From: Saprospiraceae bacterium
Lineage (GTDB): Bacteria; Bacteroidota; Bacteroidia; Chitinophagales; Saprospiraceae
Direction: 5' to 3'
NCBI GenBank assembly: GCA_016710585.1
Contig: JADJVN010000001.1
Span: 310,001 to 374,000, forward strand
DNA: 64,000 bases
The position numbers were made by a program, and so were the translations under genes. Below the pieces are notes generated by a model. The model saw only the letters and a program-made list of their open reading frames with translations. It was not told the DNA's origin and ran no database searches. Shown here piece after piece: positions 35,285-43,908 of the stretch. The first letter of the stretch is position 1. Every line of letters begins with the position of its first letter.

Positions 35285-37561
35285 TTAAGTATTTAACTCT
35301 TTTCTGATTTTATTTAATGCAGATCCTTCTCTTACCCATTCAATTTGAGCTTGATTGTATGTGTGGTTTAACTTGATTTTATCAGTACTTCCATCTTGAT
35401 GGTGAAGCGTCATAAACAAGGGTTTTCCTGGCTTCATGGTATTAAATCCTTGAATGCTTATGGTATCATCTTGTCTAATCTTCTCATAATCCGCAGAAAG
35501 TGCAAAGGTCAAAGCCAACATTCCTTGCTTTTTCAAGTTGGTTTCATGAATACGTGCAAATGACTTAACGATCACAGCTTTAACACCAAGGAATCGTGGT
35601 TCCATTGCTGCATGCTCTCTTGAAGATCCCTCACCATAGTTTTCTTCACCTATAACTACTGTTCCTATTTTTGCTTTTTGATAAAGTTTTGCTGATTCTG
35701 GAACAGGGCGATATTCATTGACGACATAGTTAAGCACTTTATTAGTCTCACCATTAAAACTATTGGTTGCTCCAATCAAACAGTTGTTCGAAATATTTTC
35801 CAAATGTCCTCTGAATTCCAACCATGGTCCTGCCATAGAAATGTGATCTGTAGTACATTTTCCTTTAGCCTTTATCAAGATTCTCAATCCTTTTAGATTG
35901 GATGATTTCATTGGCTTAAAAGGCTTTAATAGTTGTAATCGCTTACTGCCTCTTTTTACTTTAATCTCTATAGCATCGCCATTGCTCGCTGGAGCTTCAA
36001 ATCCTGCATCTTTTACTTCAAAGCCCTTTGGCGGAAGTTCTGAACCAACTGGTGGATCCAGCTTTACACGCTCACCTTTATCATTCAACAAAGTATCAAC
36101 CAGTGGATTGAAAGTTAGCTTTCCTGCAATAGCCAATGCCGTCACAATTTCTGGAGAAGCTACGAATGCATGAGTATTTGGATTTCCATCATTTCTTTTA
36201 GAAAAGTTTCTATTAAATGAGGTAATGATTGAATTTTTCTTATTTGGATCGGCCAAATGTCTTTGCCATTGCCCGATACAAGGACCACAAGCATTAGCCA
36301 AAACGATACCGCCTATTTTAGTAAATGACTTCAATATTCCATCTCGATCTACAGTATATCTGATTTGTTCAGATCCTGGAGTCACTGTAAATTCAGATTT
36401 AACTTTCAATCCCTTTTTTATAGCTTGATTTGCAATGGAAGCAGCACGTGATAAATCTTCATAGGATGAATTTGTACAAGAGCCAATCAAACCAACTTCC
36501 AATGTTTCAGGATAATTATTATCTCTTACTACAGAAGCAAATTTTGAAATGGGCCATGCTAAATCTGGTGTGAAAGGACCATTGACATGGGGTTCCAAAG
36601 TAGACAAATCAATTTCTATAACTTGATCGAAATATCGAGCAGGAAACTCATAACACTCCGGATCTCCAGTGAGGTCAGCAGCAACTTTGTCACACATATC
36701 TGCAACTACTGCTCTATCAGTGATCCTTAGGTATCTAGACATGGATTCATCATAACCAAATGTTGAAGTAGTGGCTCCAATCTCAGCACCCATATTACAT
36801 ATCGTTCCTTTTCCTGTGCAAGACAAGCTCTTGGCGCCTTCGCCAAAGTATTCTACAATTGCCCCCGTTCCCCCTTTAACTGTGAGGATACCAGCCAACT
36901 TTAGAATCACATCCTTTGAAGAGGTCCATCCTGACAATTTACCAGTAAGTTTTACTCCAATTAGTTTTGGCATTTTTAATTCCCAAGGCATACCTACCAT
37001 CACATCAACTGCATCAGCACCTCCGACACCGATAGCAAGCATACCCAGACCTCCTGCATTGGGTGTGTGTGAGTCTGTACCAATCATCATACCGCCAGGG
37101 AAAGCATAATTCTCCAACACAATTTGATGAATGATTCCAGCCCCTGGCTTCCAAAAACCAATCCCATACTTATTCGATATTTCCTTAAGGAAATGATATA
37201 CTTCTTTATTGTCTTTATTCGCAGCTTTCAAATCTGATTTCGCGCCTCGCTCTGCCAGAATTAAATGATCGCAATGTACAGTGGAAGGAACTGCTGTCTT
37301 TGTTTTTCCACAGGTCATGAATTGGAGCAATGCCATCTGAGCTGTTGCATCTTGCATGGCTACGCGATCTGGTGAAAAGAAAACATAGTCTTTTCCCCGT
37401 CCAAAATCAGAAAGACCTGAATCCTTATGCACATGAGAATATAGAATTTTTTCACTCAATGTCAAGGGGCGATTTAATGATTTCTTTGCTCTTTGGATTC
37501 TAGCAGATAAGGAAGTGTAATGGTTTTTCAACATTTCCAAATCAAAAGGCTGATTATTCAT
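35285..37561 (-). CDS. acn: Aconitate hydratase (mitochondrial type)
   Basis: TCA-cycle enzyme converting citrate to isocitrate with a 4Fe-4S cluster. At 758 residues it matches mitochondrial-type aconitases. Motifs: VPSTVHCDHLI, PGGMMIGTDSHTPNAGGLGM, VGLIGSCTNSSYEDLSRA (first cluster Cys), IVLANACGPCIGQW (other two Cys), ASFNRNF-like ITSFNRNFSKRNDGNPNTHA and GEENYGEGSSREHAAMEPR. Complete, divergent from odhB, another TCA-cycle gene. Confidence 0.96.
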   Translation of the reverse strand: MNNQPFDLEMLKNHYTSLSARIQRAKKSLNRPLTLSEKILYSHVHKDSGLSDFGRGKDYVFFSPDRVAMQDATAQMALLQFMTCGKTKTAVPSTVHCDHLILAERGAKSDLKAANKDNKEVYHFLKEISNKYGIGFWKPGAGIIHQIVLENYAFPGGMMIGTDSHTPNAGGLGMLAIGVGGADAVDVMVGMPWELKMPKLIGVKLTGKLSGWTSSKDVILKLAGILTVKGGTGAIVEYFGEGAKSLSCTGKGTICNMGAEIGATTSTFGYDESMSRYLRITDRAVVADMCDKVAADLTGDPECYEFPARYFDQVIEIDLSTLEPHVNGPFTPDLAWPISKFASVVRDNNYPETLEVGLIGSCTNSSYEDLSRAASIANQAIKKGLKVKSEFTVTPGSEQIRYTVDRDGILKSFTKIGGIVLANACGPCIGQWQRHLADPNKKNSIITSFNRNFSKRNDGNPNTHAFVASPEIVTALAIAGKLTFNPLVDTLLNDKGERVKLDPPVGSELPPKGFEVKDAGFEAPASNGDAIEIKVKRGSKRLQLLKPFKPMKSSNLKGLRILIKAKGKCTTDHISMAGPWLEFRGHLENISNNCLIGATNSFNGETNKVLNYVVNEYRPVPESAKLYQKAKIGTVVIGEENYGEGSSREHAAMEPRFLGVKAVIVKSFARIHETNLKKQGMLALTFALSADYEKIRQDDTISIQGFNTMKPGKPLFMTLHHQDGSTDKIKLNHTYNQAQIEWVREGSALNKIRKELNT

Positions 37562-37601
37562 TTCTTGATACAGTTAAATTATTTGAATATAATTTGCGCG
37601 G

Positions 37602-37609
37602 CAAATTTA
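37602..37609 (-). promoter_or_regulatory. -7 element upstream of aconitase
   Basis: Minus strand reads TAAATTTG, matching TAnnTTTG, about 40 bases upstream of the aconitase start. No convincing -33 box. Confidence 0.4.
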
Positions 37610-37729
37610 CGATGGTTTTAATAATTTTATACCTTAAAAAGGAATGATTTGCATTTTGTTATTTTAGAACAGTCTAAAAATTAATTTACATTGCACTAAA
37701 TATAAAGTTTACAAATGAAATTATTTCAT

Positions 37730-37737
37730 TAGTTTTG
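37730..37737 (+). promoter_or_regulatory. -7 element upstream of odhB
   Basis: TAGTTTTG fits TAnnTTTG, 18 bases before the ATG at 37756; the -33 box is weak. Confidence 0.4.
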
Positions 37738-37755
37738 TGGATAAAATATTAGAAA

Positions 37756-38964
37756 ATGGCTTTAATTGATCTCAAGGTTCCATCTATCGGAGAGTCTGTA
37801 ACAGAAGTTACTCTTGCAAAAATTTTAAAGAAAACAGGTGAAATCGTCCATCTCGACGATCCAATCTGCGAATTTGAATCCGACAAAGCGACTTTTGAGC
37901 TTCCTGCAGAAGCAAGTGGATCCATTGAATGGTTGGTAAGTGAAGGTCAGGATCTCAAAGTTGGAGATATTGTAGCCAAAATCAATACTGATGTTGCTAC
38001 TGCTACAGCACCAATAACTAAAGATGAAGTAAAACTTGAAACCAATGATTCAAGCAATAAAACGCATCCAGCAAAAAACCATCCTTCCCCTTCAGCAGCA
38101 AAAGAAATGCGTGAACAAAACATTGATCCAAGCTCAATACAAGGCACTGGTAAGGATGGCAGAATAAGCCTTTCAGATGTTAAAAATAAATCCACTGCAT
38201 TTGAAAAAATAACTACTGAACTTCCAATTACAAAACCAATCTCAAATAGTAATGTGTCTCTTGAAAGGACAGAAAGAATAGAAAAAATGTCCCGTATGCG
38301 TAGAACCATTGCAAAGAGACTGGTTTCTGCAAAAAATGAAACGGCCATGCTCACGACTTTTAATGAAGTCGATATGAGCTCTCTCATGGAATTAAGAACT
38401 AAGTATAACGAAGCTTACCAAGCAAAATATGGAATCAAGATTGGATTCATGTCTTTATTTGCTAAAGCCTGTGCAACAGTGCTCCTCCAAATGCCTGAGA
38501 TTAATGCTTTTATCGATGGGGAAGATTTAATCATGCATGATTATGTTGATATTTCACTAGCAATATCAACACCTACAGGACTTGTTGTTCCGCCGATTCG
38601 CAATGTAGAAAAGCTAAGCATCTATGAGTTCGAATTTAAACTCAAAGAACTTGCAGAAAAAGCAAGAAATGGAAAACTGAGTATAGAAGAAATGTCAGGA
38701 GGTACCTTTACTATCACAAATGGAGGTGTTTTTGGTTCTCTCATGAGCACGCCTATCTTGAACGAACCGCAATCTGCAATTTTAGGTATGCATGCTATCA
38801 AAGATCGTCCAGTAGCATTAAATGGTCAAGTGGTCATACGTCCCATGATGTATTTGGCACTATCTTATGACCATAGGGTCATCGATGGAAGTAGCTCTGT
38901 CACCTTCCTTGTGAAAGTGAAGGAATTATTGGAAGATCCAATGAAATTATTTTTAGGTTTATAA
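37756..38964 (+). CDS. odhB: Dihydrolipoyllysine-residue succinyltransferase (2-oxoglutarate dehydrogenase E2)
   Basis: 402 residues. Lipoyl domain 1-80 with the modified Lys in FESDKATFELPAEASG; a peripheral-subunit binding domain near 120 (PSAAKEMREQNIDPSSIQGT); catalytic domain from about 170 with RMRRTIAKRLVSAKNETAML, FTITNGGVFGSLMSTPIL and the active site LSYDHRVIDG. These support succinyl rather than acetyl specificity. The E1 and E3 genes are not in the window. Confidence 0.95.
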   Translation: MALIDLKVPSIGESVTEVTLAKILKKTGEIVHLDDPICEFESDKATFELPAEASGSIEWLVSEGQDLKVGDIVAKINTDVATATAPITKDEVKLETNDSSNKTHPAKNHPSPSAAKEMREQNIDPSSIQGTGKDGRISLSDVKNKSTAFEKITTELPITKPISNSNVSLERTERIEKMSRMRRTIAKRLVSAKNETAMLTTFNEVDMSSLMELRTKYNEAYQAKYGIKIGFMSLFAKACATVLLQMPEINAFIDGEDLIMHDYVDISLAISTPTGLVVPPIRNVEKLSIYEFEFKLKELAEKARNGKLSIEEMSGGTFTITNGGVFGSLMSTPILNEPQSAILGMHAIKDRPVALNGQVVIRPMMYLALSYDHRVIDGSSSVTFLVKVKELLEDPMKLFLGL

Positions 38965-38999
38965 TAAAAATTATACATTAGCAATAAATTCTAAAATAA

Positions 39000-39503
39000 A
39001 TGACTCTGCAAGATTTTTTTAATTGGGTACAAAGCAATCCATCCTATACTTTAGCTTATTTCATTGCCATTCCAGCTATTGCACTTCTTGCAGGAATTTT
39101 TGCTAAAGAAGAGGGGCATCTATCACCATGGAAATATCTTTATTCAGGATTGATCTATTTGGGTTGCATCCCAGGAATATTTGCTGTAACACTAAACATT
39201 TATTTTTTCTTTTGGGAAAGAAGAAGTGTCATGAATGCAGAATTATTACTTCAAGTACTTCCTATACTTTCGATGATCTTGACATTATTTATCATCAAGC
39301 GAAATGTAAATTTAGATTTTGTTCCTGGATTTGATAAACTTAGTGGCTTCATGATGATCATTGGAATCTTGTTGACAATGATGTGGATTCTAGATAGAAC
39401 TCATTTTTTTGTATTTGCATCAATGCCATTTTCTACAGTTTTGATTATCCTTATAGGAGGTATACTTGTGATAAGATATTCTTTAAAGAAAATTTTGAGT
39501 TAA
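39000..39503 (+). CDS. Hypothetical membrane protein
   Basis: 167 residues with four hydrophobic helices (TLAYFIAIPAIALLAGIF; LGCIPGIFAVTLNIYFFF; LPILSMILTLFIIK; a long C-terminal pair). No family recognised. It lies 35 bases after odhB on the same strand, so it is probably cotranscribed. Confidence 0.7.
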   Translation: MTLQDFFNWVQSNPSYTLAYFIAIPAIALLAGIFAKEEGHLSPWKYLYSGLIYLGCIPGIFAVTLNIYFFFWERRSVMNAELLLQVLPILSMILTLFIIKRNVNLDFVPGFDKLSGFMMIIGILLTMMWILDRTHFFVFASMPFSTVLIILIGGILVIRYSLKKILS

Positions 39504-39511
39504 TAACAAAA

Positions 39512-40366
39512 TTAAACTTTAAGCTTGAGCTGATTTGATAATATTTTAAAATTCAACTCACGTAATTCATCTATATATTCGCCATCAATATGATGTTCTA
39601 TAATTCTATTTACAATAATTTTTTGATCTGAATAATTCAAAAAAATTACATGTGGTGAATTAGGAAGTGTTTTACTAAATATTTGAAAAATTATTTTTGG
39701 TACTTGCCACCATTTTGGTTTTTTGAGCATCACGATTTCTGCTATGCCATCTGTAATGGATGAGAATGGTGAGATTATTGCATTGTTCCCCATCTGTGAA
39801 GAATTCGCTATCTCTAAAGTCAATAAATTATCATAAGTTTTACCCGCGATCTCTACACTAAAAGACTCATAACTTGAGAAACCAGTTAGGCCAAGTTTGA
39901 GATAAGTCAAAAATCCGCGCTTTCCATCATGGCCAAAAATCTTCGCCACTTGCGCTGCAAATCCAATTCCACAGGTATTACAGGATATATTCTCATTTAC
40001 CTTTAATACATCTACAGTGATAATTTTTGCATTAAGCAAATGCTTTATTGCTTTTTCAGATTGTAAAGGGATATTGAGATGACGAGCGAATCCATTTCCT
40101 GAACCACATGGAATTATTCCTAGAGCGACATTTGAATTTACTAATTGTGATGCGACTTCATTTACTGTGCCATCGCCGCCAACTGCAACGATACAATCGA
40201 AACCTCTTTCAATCGCTTTTTTACAAATTTCAACTGCATGTCGAGGGTATTCTGTGTATTGAATTTCAAATTGATTCAGATCCAATAATATTGCGATTTG
40301 AGTCTCAAGACTTGATTTAGTTTGAGTTCCAGATTTTGGATTGATGATAAATAAATATTTCTTCAA
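39512..40366 (-). CDS. Diacylglycerol/lipid kinase family protein (YegS/DgkB type)
   Basis: 284 residues. ATP-binding IINPKSGTQTK at the start, the signature CIVAVGGDGTVNEVASQLV and LGIIPCGSGNGFARHLNIP, then the C-terminal beta-sandwich with ITDGIAEIVMLK. Phosphorylates a lipid or sphingoid base; Bacteroidota make sphingolipids, but specificity cannot be read here. Last gene of the minus-strand group DUF4294-mvaD-rhodanese-kinase. Confidence 0.9.
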   Translation of the reverse strand: MKKYLFIINPKSGTQTKSSLETQIAILLDLNQFEIQYTEYPRHAVEICKKAIERGFDCIVAVGGDGTVNEVASQLVNSNVALGIIPCGSGNGFARHLNIPLQSEKAIKHLLNAKIITVDVLKVNENISCNTCGIGFAAQVAKIFGHDGKRGFLTYLKLGLTGFSSYESFSVEIAGKTYDNLLTLEIANSSQMGNNAIISPFSSITDGIAEIVMLKKPKWWQVPKIIFQIFSKTLPNSPHVIFLNYSDQKIIVNRIIEHHIDGEYIDELRELNFKILSNQLKLKV

Positions 40367-40381
40367 GGATCGAAAATTTTA

Positions 40382-40909
40382 CTAATTATAAATTTTCTTA
40401 ATCTTAGAATTGTTCATCCATTGTCCCCATAATTTTGAGTATGCATGTATTTGAAAAACTGTATCATTCTTATTGTTTACCAATGGATAATTACAATTAG
40501 CCCATTCAAAGATACTGCCATAAAGATTTACCACATTGCTAAATCCAGCCTTTATCATTTTATCACCTATTTTTTCACTGCGATACCCTACGGAACAATA
40601 ACATACAATTTTTGAATTCTTATCTAAATTCGTCAAATGTTTTATGTCAAAATCTTCATACCCAACATGAATAGAATTTGGTAAATGGCAGACATCGAAT
40701 TCCTTTTTTTCTCTTGTATCCAAAATAATATAGTCACTATAACAAGAATGTAATTCCCGACATCCAATCTCTGGAACAGTATGATTTAACAACACTTTCA
40801 ACATCTTATTATATGACTTACTTTGAACCAATGATCCATTGTACTGTGCTGAGGTTACAGTCGCAATTTGAACACAAACAACCAATAAAATAAATGCTAT
40901 TTTATTCAT
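40382..40909 (-). CDS. Secreted rhodanese-like protein
   Basis: 175 residues with a signal peptide (MNKIAFILLVVCVQIATVTS). The rhodanese domain shows YIILDTREKKEFDVCHLPNS and the active-site loop VCYCSVGYRSEKI with its Cys, then NVVNLYGSIFEWANCNYPLV. Likely a periplasmic sulfurtransferase or persulfide carrier. Its start overlaps the mvaD stop by 4 bases. Confidence 0.88.
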   Translation of the reverse strand: MNKIAFILLVVCVQIATVTSAQYNGSLVQSKSYNKMLKVLLNHTVPEIGCRELHSCYSDYIILDTREKKEFDVCHLPNSIHVGYEDFDIKHLTNLDKNSKIVCYCSVGYRSEKIGDKMIKAGFSNVVNLYGSIFEWANCNYPLVNNKNDTVFQIHAYSKLWGQWMNNSKIKKIYN

Positions 40910-41946
40910 ATCAAGCGCTTTGGTCCCAATCCAATGTGGTCAAAAATTATTCTATTTTGAGAAATATATTCTGGAAATTCTAGTTGCACTAATTCTATAA
41001 TCTTTACATGAGCAGACTTAGGATAGAGCATATGGATATTAGGTCCCGCATCAATTGTAAAAGTAACAGGAATGCCGAGCTCCTTTCGCATTCTTCTAAT
41101 AAAATGAATCAATCGAATTGAATCTCCTTCAAGCAATAGATATCCCGGTCGAGAGCTCATCATCAGTCCATGTAAGCTTAATGCTTCTTCTTCACAAATC
41201 TCTACAAATTCATTCCAGCTGCCATGCTTCATAGCATGTAATAATTTTAAAACATTATCATTGGCTTGTTGAACTCTGACTTCCCGATAGACATGGTCAT
41301 TCATTAGCTCATGGCCAGTAGAGGAAGACACAGATTTTTCATTTTGATTGACCAAAAATATTGCATCTTGAATATCTTCAAAAAAAGAATTCAATTGGTG
41401 TGAAATATCTATAGCATACTCATCAGAACTATTGTCCACCGAACTCAATTCACCCCATAAACTTAATTTGGGGAAGAGGGATCTTGAAGCAGAACCACTT
41501 GCTTTTCTTGCCAATTCCGAGGCTTTAATTAGAAATTGCTCCTTTGGTATTTTTTTATCAAAATGTATTTCCTCCAAGCTCATTATACACAATGCAAGAG
41601 CACTCATACTTGAAGCCGATGAAGCAATTCCTGCTGAATGTGGAAAGCTATTAGATGAATAAATTTCAAAATAATAATTTTTTAACCAAGGGTGAGAATC
41701 ACTTACTTTCTCTAAAAATATTAATGCTTTTTTTCCAAAAGCATCATTCCTAATACTTTCAAAATAAAAACTATTTTCCAAAATTATTTCTTCAGCTTTG
41801 GGGTGAGCGATGATCTTCATCTCTGAGTAACTCTGTGAGAGTGTAAATGATATGGAAGCATTCATTGGAATTTGATTTTTCAATTTTCCCCAATACTTTA
41901 CTATTGCAATATTTGATGGACTCCTCCATTGCACATTAAATGCCAT
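40906..41946 (-). CDS. mvaD: Diphosphomevalonate decarboxylase
   Basis: GHMP-kinase-fold enzyme making isopentenyl diphosphate from mevalonate diphosphate. 346 residues: RSPSNIAIVKYWGKLKNQIP at the start, HSAGIASSASSMSALALCIM (phosphate loop), ASGSASRSLFPKLSLWG and the catalytic Asp in TFTIDAGPNIHMLYPKS. Indicates a mevalonate route, known in several Bacteroidota classes, to supply the substrate of UppS at the left edge. Translationally coupled to the rhodanese gene. Confidence 0.93.
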   Translation of the reverse strand: MAFNVQWRSPSNIAIVKYWGKLKNQIPMNASISFTLSQSYSEMKIIAHPKAEEIILENSFYFESIRNDAFGKKALIFLEKVSDSHPWLKNYYFEIYSSNSFPHSAGIASSASSMSALALCIMSLEEIHFDKKIPKEQFLIKASELARKASGSASRSLFPKLSLWGELSSVDNSSDEYAIDISHQLNSFFEDIQDAIFLVNQNEKSVSSSTGHELMNDHVYREVRVQQANDNVLKLLHAMKHGSWNEFVEICEEEALSLHGLMMSSRPGYLLLEGDSIRLIHFIRRMRKELGIPVTFTIDAGPNIHMLYPKSAHVKIIELVQLEFPEYISQNRIIFDHIGLGPKRLI

Positions 41947-41948
41947 AC

Positions 41949-42545
41949 TTATAAATCTTTTTTAATATCAAAATCTTCCAATACTGCATCCATAACTGGA
42001 TCAGCTCCTTCACGATATTCATCTTTGAGATCATATCCGAATCTTTTGCTCAATTGATTCCAATAAAATGCCGAAAATCCACCTTTCAACTCTTTGACCA
42101 CATCATAAAAAGATCTGTCCAAATGTCTCTCTATCATCTTTGTTAATATCAAACCTTGTGTACGGGTGAGATTTTTTAATGGATCTTCAAATTCATCCTC
42201 TAACCTTTTAGATAATGACTTTACTATTTTTTTTCTTTCTCTTTCTGATTTATCTTTAGTCTCAGTCTCTAACTGCCGATACAATCTTATCGCTTGAACC
42301 GCATATGGGTAAACAACAGCTGCATACCTTCGATACTTCATATATTTATCTCTGTCCTCTGTATAATCAAATTCTACAGGTGCAGTAACGACAGCTTTCT
42401 CTAAATCTGCAATGATGACAGTATCTCCTTCTTTTACCAAAACAATTACCGATTGGCCATCTATGATAGTCGAATACTCTCTATATTCGACTTGAGCAGC
42501 AATCGATAGTGGAAGCAACAATATAGAGAACAAAATATACCGCAT
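41949..42545 (-). CDS. DUF4294-domain protein
   Basis: 198 residues with a signal peptide (MRYILFSILLLPLSIAAQ). Characteristic DRDKYMKYRRYAAVVYPYAV, RTQGLILTKMIERHLDRSFY and KGGFSAFYWNQLSKRFGYDL of the Bacteroidota-specific DUF4294. Role unknown. Ends 2 bases before mvaD and heads the four-gene group. Confidence 0.9.
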   Translation of the reverse strand: MRYILFSILLLPLSIAAQVEYREYSTIIDGQSVIVLVKEGDTVIIADLEKAVVTAPVEFDYTEDRDKYMKYRRYAAVVYPYAVQAIRLYRQLETETKDKSERERKKIVKSLSKRLEDEFEDPLKNLTRTQGLILTKMIERHLDRSFYDVVKELKGGFSAFYWNQLSKRFGYDLKDEYREGADPVMDAVLEDFDIKKDL

Positions 42546-42607
42546 AATTTAACAAACGTAAATACAGACTTTAGAATTTCTGTTTAACAAAACTTTAAAA
42601 ACTCGAA

Positions 42608-43894
42608 TTAGTTCTGGATCCGATATTTCTCATGATATTTTCTATACAATGCTTTTTGGTGATTATCTAGATCAATTTCTCTTCCTTGAATAAATGCCAA
42701 CTCGACTTGATTTCCAATCATGTCCATAGCATCCCCACTTGATACAAAAAAAGTAGCATCCTTATTTACCTCAAGAGTGCCTATTGTATTTAAATCAAAA
42801 ATTTTTGCCACATTAGCTGTAATGGAAGCTATTGCAGCTTCCTTTTGGAACTCCATAAGCGACAGTTTGCCCAACTTGGAAAGGGAGATTCCGCTGTTGC
42901 CAGAATCCATTTACTTTCATGGCATATAAAATTCCAGCATCATAGAGCAGTTTTGCATTTTTATAAATTTGATCTGTATCGTCATCCTCTCTGAGTGGTA
43001 GGTTATGAGACTCTCCCAACAAAATCGATACTTTATTCTCTTTAATGAAATCACAGATCCTCCATGCATCTTCTGCTTCTGCTATAATTGGTGTAATGCC
43101 ATAATTTTTGGCAAAGCCAATTGCTGATATGATCGCTTTGGCAAGGGAGGCATGTATGATTAATTTTTTCTTACCAGACCAAATATCCAACATGGCTTCA
43201 TATCTCAAATTCTTATCCATGGCTGGTGGATTTTTTGAATAGGCAAAGGCTTCATCGAAAAAATTTTTAATCCTCGCGACATCTTTTTCATATTTATCGT
43301 TTGTGCTTGAACTGCCGGGCTCAGCCCACCATCCAGAATAACGATATGGTGATGGCCAGGTGAGATGAATTGCAATATCTGAATACAATGACGCATCTTC
43401 CCAATTCCAAGCATCCAATTGAACAAATGATGACTGGCCTGAGATCACAGCTCCCTTTGGAGCAATCTCAGCCATCAATACACCATTCGTACGCAGTGTA
43501 TTCTGTACTCGCGAATCAGTATTATAAGCAATGATACTTCTTACATTGGCATTCATGGCCCCAAGTTCTGATTCATCTATAGTCGCTTTCACTTGCTCTA
43601 TTTCATTCAATCCTAGGCTTGAACCTAATGCTATAAATCCGGGATAGATTTCTTTATCCTTGGCATCAATGCGTCTTGCATTGGCACTTACCTTTGAAAT
43701 ATCTGTTCCAACATAACTAATTTTACCATTGGTGAAAGCAAGAATACCATTGGAAATCAATTGCCCATTCCCCACATGAATATTAGCCCCTGTGATAACT
43801 ATTTCTCCTTGTTGTTTTGGAGCTGGAGTAGTTTGAGATATTGCAAAAAGAAAATTTATTTAAACTAAAAATATACTAAAATAAATTTTTTCAT
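42608..43894 (-). CDS. Secreted amidohydrolase-family protein, frameshifted
   Basis: Imidazolonepropionase-like amidohydrolase of about 425 residues after correction. ATG 43894 (MKKFILVYF) starts a signal peptide that breaks in T/A runs at about 43845-43870; the mature frame reads GEIVITGANIHVGNGQLI and continues to VGQTVAYGVP, where an extra base near 42839-42846 shifts it into EAAIASITANVAKIFDLN and the end. The usual HxH metal motif after PGF is missing (YPGFIALGSSLGLNEI), as in many second members of this Bacteroidota gene pair, so it may be non-catalytic. It follows the larger amidohydrolase by 14 bases. Confidence 0.75.
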
Positions 43895-43908
43895 GTCGAT
43901 TAAATTTT

